This document shows positions 6,747 to 13,423 of a stretch of DNA of 13,950 bases, piece after piece. Under the pieces are notes generated by a model that was given only the letters and a program-made list of their open reading frames with translations, searched no databases and had not been told where the DNA came from. Origin of the DNA: Lysobacter_C sp966210725 (GTDB taxonomy: Bacteria > Pseudomonadota > Gammaproteobacteria > Xanthomonadales > Xanthomonadaceae); assembly GCA_966210725.1 (NCBI GenBank), contig CBIHLN010000068.1, positions 1 through 13,950 on the forward strand, read 5' to 3'. Numbering within the stretch: the stretch's first letter is position 1; each line of letters begins with the position of its first letter. Both the position numbers and the translations under genes were made by a program.

Positions 6747-7424
6747 ATGACCGACCACCGCACCCGTTTCCTGCAACTGGCGCTGGATGCGCAGGCCCTG
6801 CGCTTTGGCGAGTTCACGCTGAAGTCCGGCCGCACCAGCCCGTACTTCTTCAACGCCGGCCGCTTCGATTCCGGCGCGGCGTTGGCCGGGCTGGCGGGCT
6901 GCTACGCCGACGCGATCGAGACGGCCGGGCTGGAGTTCGACGTGCTGTTCGGACCCGCCTACAAGGGCATTCCGCTGGCGACGGCGCTGGCGTGCGAGTT
7001 CGCCCGCCGCGGGCGCGACCTGCCGGTGGCCTTCAACCGTAAGGAGGCCAAGGCCCACGGCGAGGGCGGCCAGCTGATCGGCGCCCCGCTGGACGGCCGC
7101 CGCGTGCTGGTGGTGGACGACGTCATCACCGCCGGCACCGCCATCCGCGAGGCGCTGGCGATCATCGGCGGCGCCGGCGGCACGGTGGCCGGCATCGTCA
7201 TCGCACTGGACCGCCAGGAGATCGTCGGCGAGCCGCCGGCCGACTCGACGGCACCGCGACGCTCGGCGGCAGAAACTGTCGCGGATGAACAGGGACTGCC
7301 GGTGGTGGCCGTTGCCCGGCTTGACGATCTGCTCGCCTTCACGGGCCGCCGTGCCGAACTGGGCGCGCACCGCGACGCGCTTCTGGCCTACCGGCGCGCC
7401 TACGGCAGCGGCGCCTCCGGTTGA
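6747..7424 (+). CDS. pyrE: Orotate phosphoribosyltransferase
   Basis: Joins orotate to PRPP to make orotidine 5'-phosphate in pyrimidine synthesis, in the cytosol. 225 residues, a little longer than E. coli PyrE (213). Visible marks are FTLKSGRTSPYF near the N-terminus (K26 is the conserved lysine), GPAYKGIPLA (69-78), NRKEAKAHGEGG (97-108, the flexible catalytic loop) and the PRPP-binding loop VLVVDDVITAGTA (120-132). The extra length lies in a Pro/Ala-rich stretch after ALDRQE, about residues 160-180. The ATG at 6747 has only a weak ribosome-binding site. The 5' leader of about 50 bases shows no attenuator. It is divergent from xth. Confidence 0.96.
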   Translation: MTDHRTRFLQLALDAQALRFGEFTLKSGRTSPYFFNAGRFDSGAALAGLAGCYADAIETAGLEFDVLFGPAYKGIPLATALACEFARRGRDLPVAFNRKEAKAHGEGGQLIGAPLDGRRVLVVDDVITAGTAIREALAIIGGAGGTVAGIVIALDRQEIVGEPPADSTAPRRSAAETVADEQGLPVVAVARLDDLLAFTGRRAELGAHRDALLAYRRAYGSGASG

Positions 7425-7509
7425 CGCACGGCGGCCGGGGCTGGCCCGACTCTTGCGTTATTCCGTCCAGATGGCCACCACGCACACATCACGGACGACC
7501 GGAGGCGAC

Positions 7510-8202
7510 ATGACGACTGCACGCAAGGTGACGATGGGACGCCGAACGCTGGGCGCGGCACTGCTGCTTGCCCTGGTTGCACCCGCCACCGGCCTGGCCC
7601 AGCGCGCGTCCAAGGCACCGGCCGCGCCCAAGAAGCTGTACTGCTGGGACGAGGGCGGACGCCGCGTCTGCGGTGACGCCCTGCCGGCCGATGCGGTCGA
7701 CAACGCGCGCACGGAGATCAACGCGCGCAGCGGCCTGCCGACCGCGCGCATGGGCCGGGCGCTGACGCCGGAAGAGCGTGTCGCGGCCGAGGCGGCCGCG
7801 CGCCAGGCCGCGGCCGAGGCGGCGGCCGTCGAGGCCGCCAAGCGGCGCGACATCGCGATGGTGGAGTCCTACAACAGCGAAGCCGAGCTGCGTCGCGCGT
7901 TCCAGCACCGCATCACGCTGATGGACGAGACGGTGCAGGCCTCGCAGTACGGCATCAAGGGCCTGCGCCAGAGCCTGGTCAGCCTGCTGCGCCGTGCCGG
8001 CCAGGCCGAACTCAGTGGCGACAAGGTGCCCAAGGACCTGGCCACCACCATCCGCACCCAGCACGACGAACTGATGCGCCAGCAGGCGTTGCTGGTCGAG
8101 CACAAGCGCAACCGGCGCGAAGTGGAAGGCGACCTGGCCGCGGCACTCCAGCGCTACCGCGACATGACCGACGCCGACCGCCCCACCGACGCCGACGGCT
8201 GA
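7510..8202 (+). CDS. Secreted coiled-coil protein of unknown function (DUF4124-like N-terminus)
   Basis: 230 residues from the ATG at 7510, preceded by GGAGG (7501-7505). The N-terminus is a signal peptide: basic residues, then LGAALLLALVAPATG, with probable cleavage after GLA at residue 30, so the protein should be periplasmic. Residues 41-72 (KKLYCWDEGGRRVCGD and on) recall the short DUF4124 domain, and C45 and C54 could form a disulfide. From about 87 to 215 it is strongly helical and charged, first with an Ala/Glu-rich run and then a region likely to form a coiled coil. No catalytic motif is visible. It begins 85 bases after pyrE with no clear terminator between, so it may be cotranscribed. 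I do not recognise a characterised homologue. Confidence 0.8.
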   Translation: MTTARKVTMGRRTLGAALLLALVAPATGLAQRASKAPAAPKKLYCWDEGGRRVCGDALPADAVDNARTEINARSGLPTARMGRALTPEERVAAEAAARQAAAEAAAVEAAKRRDIAMVESYNSEAELRRAFQHRITLMDETVQASQYGIKGLRQSLVSLLRRAGQAELSGDKVPKDLATTIRTQHDELMRQQALLVEHKRNRREVEGDLAAALQRYRDMTDADRPTDADG

Positions 8203-8261
8203 CGCCCCGCGCGCCTCGGATTCGCTCGCGCACGCGCTGCATAGCCGCGTGCACGTGCCAT

Positions 8262-8285
8262 CTCCCTGATCGACTCCCTGATCGA
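8262..8285. repeat. Two tandem copies of a 12-base unit
   Basis: CTCCCTGATCGA occurs twice head to tail (8262-8273 and 8274-8285), followed by a partial CTC, in the 162-base spacer between two converging genes. It is too short for a known element and is probably a local slippage duplication. Confidence 0.6.
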
Positions 8286-8330
8286 CTCGTGGTCAAGCCC
8301 GGGCGCGCCCTGGCGGCCCGGGGCAGGCCA

Positions 8331-8358
8331 CCGCACCCGCGCAGCGCGGCGGGTGCGG
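8331..8358. terminator. Hairpin between converging genes, possible terminator without a U tract
   Basis: CCGCACCCGC (8331-8340) and GCGGGTGCGG (8349-8358) form a perfect ten-base-pair stem with an eight-base loop, six bases past the algC stop (minus strand) and about 130 bases past the stop of the secreted-protein gene. No T run follows on either strand, so it is not a classical intrinsic terminator. It may block 3' exonucleases or help end both transcripts. Confidence 0.45.
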
Positions 8359-8364
8359 CCGGCG

Positions 8365-10707
8365 CTAGAACGGCAGTGACAGGTCCGGATCGACTGCGAG
8401 GATCTGCGCCTTGAAGTCGGCCTTGATCCGCGCCATCGCCTCGTTGGTGTCCGCGTCGAACCGCAGCACCAGCACCGGCGTGGTGTTGGACGCGCGCACC
8501 AGGCCCCAGCCGTCGGGCCAGTCCACGCGCAGGCCGTCGATGGTGGACAGGCGGGCGCCTTCGAAACGGGCCTGGTCGACGAAGCGTTCGACGAACGCAT
8601 GCGGGTTGCCGCCCGGGGCCTCGACCTTGATCTCGGCCGTGGCGACGCCGTCGGGCAGTGCGGCCAGTTGCTCGCTGGCGGACTGCGGCTTGGCGGCCAG
8701 GATCTCCAGCAGGCGCGCGGCGGCGTAGATGCCGTCGTCAAAGCCGTACCAGCGCTCCTTGAAGAAGAAGTGGCCGCTCATCTCGCCGGCCAGTTCGGCA
8801 TCGGTCTCGCGCATCTTGGCCTTGATCAGCGAGTGCCCGGTCTTCCACATCAGCGGGCTGCCGCCGTGGCGCAGGATGTGTCCCGGCAGGCGGCCGGTGC
8901 ACTTCACGTCGTAGATGATCATCGCGCCGGGGTTGCGCTCCAGGACGTCGGCGGCGAAGAGCATCAGCAGGCGGTCGGGGAAGATGTTGTGGCCGTCGCG
9001 CGTCACCACGCCCAGGCGGTCACCGTCGCCGTCGAACGCCAGGCCCAGGTCGGCATCCAGCCGGCCCACCATCTTGATCAGGTCGGCCAGGTTCTCCGGC
9101 TCGCTCGGGTCGGGGTGGTGGTTGGGGAAGGTGCCGTCGATCTCGCAGTACAGCGGCGTGACTTCCGCACCGATCGCCGCCAGCACGCGCGGGCCGAGTT
9201 CGCCGGCGACGCCGTTGCCGGCATCGACCACCACCTTGAGCGGCCGGTCGATCTGCACGTCGGCGGCGACGCGCTGCACGTAGTCCTCGCTGATGTCGCG
9301 CGTCTCCAGCCCGCCCGGCGCATCGGCCGTGTGCAGGCGGTCGTCGGCGATGCGCGCGTAGAGGTCGGTGATCGCATCGCCCGACAGCGTCTCGCCGCCG
9401 ACCACGATCTTGAAGCCGTTGTAGTCCGGCGGGTTGTGGCTGCCGGTCACCGACACGCAGGAGCCCGCGTTGAGGTGGTAGGCGCCGAAGTAGGTCAGCG
9501 GCGTGGGTGCCAGGCCGATGTCGACCACATTGCGGCCCGCGCGGCGCAGGCCGGTGAGCAGGCCGTTGACCAGGTCCGGGCCGGACAGGCGGCCGTCGCG
9601 GCCGACCACGATGTCGACCAGGCCTTTTTCGTGCATCAGCGAGCCGATGGCGTGGCCGATGAGTTCGGCGACGCCGGGATCCAGGCTCTGGCCGACGATG
9701 CCGCGGATGTCGTAGGCGCGGAAGATGCCGCGGTCGATGGCGACCGGGCTGCTGCCGGCCATGGCGGGTTCGGTGCTGTGTGACTTGATGGGGCGTTCCT
9801 TCTGGGTGGGGGTGGGGTCGGCCTGCATGCTCTCGGCCAGGGTCTGCTCGGGCTCGGCCTGGGTCTCGTCGGACGAGGCCGCACGCTTGAGTTGCGGCGG
9901 ACGCCAGGCCAGCAGGGCGATCAGCAGCGCCACGACGGCCAGGGCCAGCGTGCCGACCATGCCGAGCCCGAACGGGCTGCCGGCCGATGGTGGAACGGCC
10001 GCCGCCACGCGCAGCTCACTGCCGGCCACCGGCACCGCCAGCACCTCGGCGCCATCGGCGAGCGACGCGTCGCCCCGCTCCAGCACGCTGTGGCTGCCCT
10101 GGCGCAAGGCCAGGTACCGGTCATCGCCCAGCGGTGCGGCATCGAAGCCACCGGCCACGCGCTCCAGCGGCAGCTGCGCCAGCGCCACGGCCACCGGCTC
10201 GCCGTCGGTTCCATTGACCGGGGCGGCCAGGGCCACGAGCGGCGCCGAGCCCCCTCCGGTTGCCCAGACCACCGTCTCGCCGGCCGCCAGCGCCGCTTCC
10301 AGCGCGGCCAGGCGGCCGTAGCGACCGGCACCGGGCCCGTCGAGCCCCGCATACGCCGCTTCCAGGTCGGCCGGCACGACGGTGCCGCCTTGCGCACCGG
10401 GCCAGCCCTCGGTCAGCAGGGTGGCGGCCCGGTCGAGTTCGCCGGCCTGCACCGCCGCGACGAACCCGGGGTTGGCCATCTGCGCGGCGAGGCGCTTCTT
10501 CTGGTTGACGAGCGCGCCGCGCAGCGACTGCGCGGCGACGTCGCGCGCGGTCACCAGCCCGCTGCGACGCGTGCCGTCGCGGTGCTGCTGCCACGCGCTG
10601 AAGGCCAGCCAGGCCGCCAGCACCAGCCCCAGTCCGATCACCACCGGCCGCAGGGGCCGCAGCTGGTCGAGCGAAAGCTGCGGCCGTTCGATTTTCAGGT
10701 CCACCAT
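8365..10707 (-). CDS. algC: Phosphomannomutase/phosphoglucomutase with membrane-anchored periplasmic N-terminal domain
   Basis: Interconverts the 1- and 6-phosphates of mannose and glucose, feeding GDP-mannose and UDP-glucose for polysaccharides and LPS. 780 residues. The last 460 or so match the whole of the commonly described Pseudomonas AlgC: FRAYDIRG (329-336), phosphoserine loop TGSHNPP (421-427, S423), metal loop DGDGDR (559-564), GEMSGH (641-646) and phosphate-binding RASNTTP (738-744). Before that lie a membrane segment (about 20-39), a domain of about 200 residues that should be periplasmic, a second membrane segment (about 247-268) and a Gln/Glu/Pro-rich linker to about 320. The ATG at 10707 has TTGGAG upstream, and the reading frame is open throughout. 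A shorter form from M316 is conceivable but has a poor ribosome-binding site. It lies 30 bases after dut, as in Pseudomonas. Confidence 0.92.
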   Translation of the reverse strand: MVDLKIERPQLSLDQLRPLRPVVIGLGLVLAAWLAFSAWQQHRDGTRRSGLVTARDVAAQSLRGALVNQKKRLAAQMANPGFVAAVQAGELDRAATLLTEGWPGAQGGTVVPADLEAAYAGLDGPGAGRYGRLAALEAALAAGETVVWATGGGSAPLVALAAPVNGTDGEPVAVALAQLPLERVAGGFDAAPLGDDRYLALRQGSHSVLERGDASLADGAEVLAVPVAGSELRVAAAVPPSAGSPFGLGMVGTLALAVVALLIALLAWRPPQLKRAASSDETQAEPEQTLAESMQADPTPTQKERPIKSHSTEPAMAGSSPVAIDRGIFRAYDIRGIVGQSLDPGVAELIGHAIGSLMHEKGLVDIVVGRDGRLSGPDLVNGLLTGLRRAGRNVVDIGLAPTPLTYFGAYHLNAGSCVSVTGSHNPPDYNGFKIVVGGETLSGDAITDLYARIADDRLHTADAPGGLETRDISEDYVQRVAADVQIDRPLKVVVDAGNGVAGELGPRVLAAIGAEVTPLYCEIDGTFPNHHPDPSEPENLADLIKMVGRLDADLGLAFDGDGDRLGVVTRDGHNIFPDRLLMLFAADVLERNPGAMIIYDVKCTGRLPGHILRHGGSPLMWKTGHSLIKAKMRETDAELAGEMSGHFFFKERWYGFDDGIYAAARLLEILAAKPQSASEQLAALPDGVATAEIKVEAPGGNPHAFVERFVDQARFEGARLSTIDGLRVDWPDGWGLVRASNTTPVLVLRFDADTNEAMARIKADFKAQILAVDPDLSLPF

Positions 10708-10737
10708 GTGTGCGGCTCCAAGCGCTGTCCCGCGATG

Positions 10738-11196
10738 TCAGCGCACGCCGGTATGGCCGAATCCACCGGCCCCGCGTGCACTGGCTTCGAACTCATCGAC
10801 CACCTGCAGCGCCGCCCGGACAATGGGCAGCACGACAAGCTGAGCGATGCGATCCCCCGGCTGCATCGTAAAAGCCTCCTGCCCGCGATTCCACACGCTG
10901 ATCATCAGCGGGCCCTGGTAGTCGGCGTCGATCAGCCCCGTGCCGTTGCCCAGCACGATGCCGTGCTTGTGGCCCAACCCGGAGCGCGGAAGGATCACCG
11001 CGCACAGCCCCGGATCGCCCAGGTGGATCGCCAGGCCCGACGGCACCAGCACGGTATCGCCCGGCGCCAGCGTCAGCGGCTCATCGAGCGCGGCGCGCAG
11101 GTCCAGGCCGGCGCTGGCTTGCGTGGCGTAGGCCGGCAGCGGCCAGTCGGCGCCGAAGCGCGCGTCGAGGATCTTCAGTTCGAGGGTGTGGTGCAT
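10738..11196 (-). CDS. dut: Deoxyuridine 5'-triphosphate nucleotidohydrolase (dUTPase)
   Basis: Hydrolyses dUTP to dUMP and pyrophosphate, keeping uracil out of DNA and supplying dTMP synthesis. 152 residues, against 151 in E. coli. All five motifs of the trimeric family are present: ASAGLDLRA (28-35), PRSGLGHKHG (70-79), GNGTGLIDADYQGPL (83-97, with catalytic D90), GDRIAQ (114-119) and the C-terminal RGAGGFGHTG (141-150). The ATG at 11196 aligns with the start of E. coli Dut (KILD at 8-11). A longer reading from 11277 would add 27 residues unlike the family, overlapping coaB, and was not used. An AAGGA lies about 13 bases upstream, rather far. The gene sits 52 bases after coaB and 30 before algC, in a probable operon. 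Confidence 0.96.
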   Translation of the reverse strand: MHHTLELKILDARFGADWPLPAYATQASAGLDLRAALDEPLTLAPGDTVLVPSGLAIHLGDPGLCAVILPRSGLGHKHGIVLGNGTGLIDADYQGPLMISVWNRGQEAFTMQPGDRIAQLVVLPIVRAALQVVDEFEASARGAGGFGHTGVR

Positions 11197-11248
11197 GACG
11201 TCGGCGGGGTCCTTGCAAGTCGTCGGTGTGTGCCTGCGATCGCAGCGT

Positions 11249-11938
11249 TCATCCGTGGCCGGGGGCGCTGCGTGCAAGCCGATCGCCCACCACGTCCAGG
11301 AGGTGCCCGGCCAGTTCGCCCTTCGGCGAAGGACCCAGCGCGCGCTCGCCGCCGTCCCAGTACACGGTCAGCGCGTTGTCGTCGCTTTCGAACCCGCTGC
11401 CGGGCACGCCGACGCGATTGGCGGCGATCAGGTCCACGCGCTTGGCGGCCAGCTTGCCGCGGGCGTAGTGTTCGACGCGGTCGGTTTCGGCGGCGAATCC
11501 CACCACCAGCCTCGGCCGGGACGCGTGCGCGGCCACCTCGGCCAGGATGTCCGGCGTGCGCACCAGCTCCAGCGTCAGCGTGTCCTGTCCCGGCTGCTTC
11601 TTGAGCTTGCCGGGCGCGACCTCGCGCGGGGTGTAGTCGGCCACCGCGGCGGCGCCGATGTAGATGTCGCACGGCAAGGCCGCAAGCACCGCCGCGTGCA
11701 TCTGCGCGGCGGAGCGCACGTCGATGCGGGTCACGGCCGGCGGCGTCGGCAGGGCCACCGGGCCGGCCACCAGGACCACGTCCGCACCGCGCTGGGCGGC
11801 GGCGGCGGCCACGGCGAAGCCCATCTTGCCGCTGCTGCGGTTGCCGATGAAGCGGACCGGGTCGATGTCCTCGAACGTCGGCCCGGCGCTGACCACGACC
11901 TTCAGCCCGGCCAGCGCGCCCGTGCGGGCGTCCGTCAT
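11249..11938 (-). CDS. coaB: Phosphopantothenate--cysteine ligase as a separate protein (CoaB half of CoaBC)
   Basis: Joins cysteine to 4'-phosphopantothenate using CTP, in coenzyme A synthesis. 229 residues covering the complete ligase domain: SAGPTFEDIDPVR (17-29), GNRSSGKMG (32-40), AAAVADY (96-102), KLKK (111-114, probable catalytic lysine), FAAETD (148-153) and SDDNAL (185-190). In most bacteria this is the C-terminal half of one CoaBC polypeptide of about 400 residues. Here it starts at its own ATG (11938), which overlaps the TGA of coaC as ATGA. The 16 residues before SAGPT replace the usual interdomain linker, so nothing of the domain is lost. No ribosome-binding site is evident, so translation is probably coupled to coaC. 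A sequencing frameshift in the linker is the alternative. Confidence 0.9.
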   Translation of the reverse strand: MTDARTGALAGLKVVVSAGPTFEDIDPVRFIGNRSSGKMGFAVAAAAAQRGADVVLVAGPVALPTPPAVTRIDVRSAAQMHAAVLAALPCDIYIGAAAVADYTPREVAPGKLKKQPGQDTLTLELVRTPDILAEVAAHASRPRLVVGFAAETDRVEHYARGKLAAKRVDLIAANRVGVPGSGFESDDNALTVYWDGGERALGPSPKGELAGHLLDVVGDRLARSAPGHG

Positions 11939-12525
11939 GCCGGGTCGCCGGCGAGCGCGGCCAGGATCGTGTCGGGCTCGACCATGCGGCCCTCGCCGAC
12001 CTCGCCGCACGCCTGGTCGCCCGCATCCGGCCCCAGCACCAGCACGCCGCGCCCGCGCAGGGTGTCCATGTTGGCGCGGGTGGCCGGGTGGGCCCACATC
12101 AGCCGGTTCATGGCCGGGGCGACGGCGATCGGCGCATCCGTCGCCAGGCACAGCGTGCTGACCAGGTCATCGGCCAGCCCGTGGGCGAGCTTGGCCAGCG
12201 TGTTGGCCGTGGCGGGGGCGATCACCACCGCGGTCGGCCAGCGCGCCAGCTCGATGTGGCCCATGGCCGCCTCGGCGGCCTCGTCCCACAGCGAGATCCG
12301 GACCGGCTCTCCGGACAGCGCCTGGAACGTGGTGGCGCCCACGAAACGGGTCGCGGCGTCGGTCATCGCCACCCGCACCTGCGCCCCGCCCTTGCGCAGC
12401 CCGCGCACCAGCTCGGCGGCCTTGTAGGCGGCGATGCCGCCGCAGACGCACACCAGCACGCGCTGGCCGGCCAGCGGCCCGGTGGGCGCGGGGCCTGTAG
12501 ACGCAAGGGGCGTCGCGTCGGTCAT
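11935..12525 (-). CDS. coaC: Phosphopantothenoylcysteine decarboxylase as a separate protein (CoaC half of CoaBC)
   Basis: Flavin enzyme that decarboxylates 4'-phosphopantothenoylcysteine to 4'-phosphopantetheine, the step after CoaB. 196 residues. The FMN-binding GGIAAYK (29-35), MGHIELARW (88-96) with H90 corresponding to the catalytic histidine of E. coli CoaBC, TANTLAK, DDLVST, PAMN (137-140) and QACGE with C173 are all present. The frame ends in TGA (11935-11937) about 10 residues after the domain, in the region that is linker in fused CoaBC. The first 20 residues (Thr/Pro-rich) extend beyond the E. coli start; the ATG at 12525 is the likely start, although its AGGA is about 13 bases upstream. 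First gene of the coaC-coaB-dut-algC run, divergent from radC across 154 bases in which I see no convincing promoter. Confidence 0.92.
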   Translation of the reverse strand: MTDATPLASTGPAPTGPLAGQRVLVCVCGGIAAYKAAELVRGLRKGGAQVRVAMTDAATRFVGATTFQALSGEPVRISLWDEAAEAAMGHIELARWPTAVVIAPATANTLAKLAHGLADDLVSTLCLATDAPIAVAPAMNRLMWAHPATRANMDTLRGRGVLVLGPDAGDQACGEVGEGRMVEPDTILAALAGDPA

Positions 12526-12679
12526 GTCGCGGGCGAAGTCCTACCGGAAAAGCGGCGGTTAGCTTACCCGAAGGCCCCGCGCCGCCTGATCGCGGCACCC
12601 GGCCCGGACGTGGAGCATGCCCGGGTCCGCCATCGGCCCGCACACGGCCACCCGGCGCTCTACGGATACCGGATCGACC

Positions 12680-13354
12680 ATGCACATCCGCGATTGGCCC
12701 GAGGCCGAGCGTCCCCGCGAAAAACTGCTGGCCCGTGGCCCGGGCGCGCTGTCGGATGCCGAGTTGCTGGCGCTGTTCCTCGGGTCGGGCCTGCGCGGCC
12801 GCGATGCGGTCACCACCGCCCGCGAACTGCTCGCCGCGCACGGGCCATTGCGCCGCCTGATGGACCGCCCCGCCGCCGAACTGGCGAAACTGCCCGGCCT
12901 CGGCGCCGCCCGTGCCTGCACGCTGTCGGCCGCCCTGGAGCTGGGCCAGCGCCACCTGCACGCCGCACTGGAGCGCGGCGAGGCGCTGTCGGACCCGGCC
13001 GCCGCCGGCCGCTACTTCGCCCACCGCCTGCGCGGCTTGGCGCACGAGGTGTTCGCAGCGCTGTTCCTGGACACGCGCCACCGCGTCATTGCTTACGAGG
13101 CGCTGTTCAGCGGCACCGTCGACGGCACCGAGGTGCACCCGCGCGAAGTCGTGCGCCGCGCGTTGGCCCACAACGCCGCCGCCGTGATCGTCGGACACAA
13201 CCACCCCAGCGGGAACCCGGAACCCAGCGCCGCCGACCGCGCCGTCACCGCCCGCCTCAAGCAGGCGCTGGCGCTGGTGGACCTGCGGCTGCTGGATCAC
13301 TTCGTCATCGCCGACGGCCCGCCGGTGTCGCTGGCGGCGCGCGGCTGGGTGTAG
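12680..13354 (+). CDS. radC: RadC/YsxA family JAMM-domain protein
   Basis: 224 residues from the ATG at 12680. The N-terminal part (1-100) holds a helix-hairpin-helix-like segment (LPGLGAARAC, 71-80). The C-terminal JAB/MPN domain carries the metalloprotease-like motif HNHPSGNPEPSAAD (173-186: H173, H175, D186) and an upstream glutamate, E123. Despite its name the cellular role is unsettled; DNA repair was the original proposal and has been questioned, so I give only the family. The opening WPEAERPREKLL is typical of RadC and supports this start over an in-frame ATG at 12617, which adds 21 residues unlike the family. Divergent from coaC and upstream of argS, with 69 bases between radC and argS. 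Confidence 0.94.
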   Translation: MHIRDWPEAERPREKLLARGPGALSDAELLALFLGSGLRGRDAVTTARELLAAHGPLRRLMDRPAAELAKLPGLGAARACTLSAALELGQRHLHAALERGEALSDPAAAGRYFAHRLRGLAHEVFAALFLDTRHRVIAYEALFSGTVDGTEVHPREVVRRALAHNAAAVIVGHNHPSGNPEPSAADRAVTARLKQALALVDLRLLDHFVIADGPPVSLAARGWV

Positions 13355-13361
13355 GCCATGG

Positions 13362-13390
13362 TCGGCCCGCGGGGCGCCACCGCGTACAAT
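13362..13390 (+). promoter_or_regulatory. Probable argS promoter
   Basis: TACAAT (13385-13390) matches the -10 consensus at five of six positions and is followed by a GC-rich discriminator. Seventeen bases upstream TCGGCC (13362-13367) is a poor -35. Transcription from about 13397 would leave a leader of some 27 bases before the GTG at 13424. It lies just after the radC stop, so argS probably has its own promoter. Confidence 0.45.
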
Positions 13391-13423
13391 GCGCGGTTCC
13401 GTGAAACCCCCTGCAGGTCCCCT

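Noticed and set aside
8599..9783. 394-residue plus-strand open frame inside algC
   Set aside because: Antisense to the conserved mutase core; its composition shows no recognisable domain.
11234..11245. Twelve-base palindrome CTGCGATCGCAG just after the coaB stop
   Set aside because: Too short, and a common kind of GC-rich palindrome; no U tract and no other sign of function.
11197..11277. 27-residue N-terminal extension of Dut
   Set aside because: It overlaps the coaB 3' end and is absent from the family; the ATG at 11196 aligns with the start of E. coli Dut.
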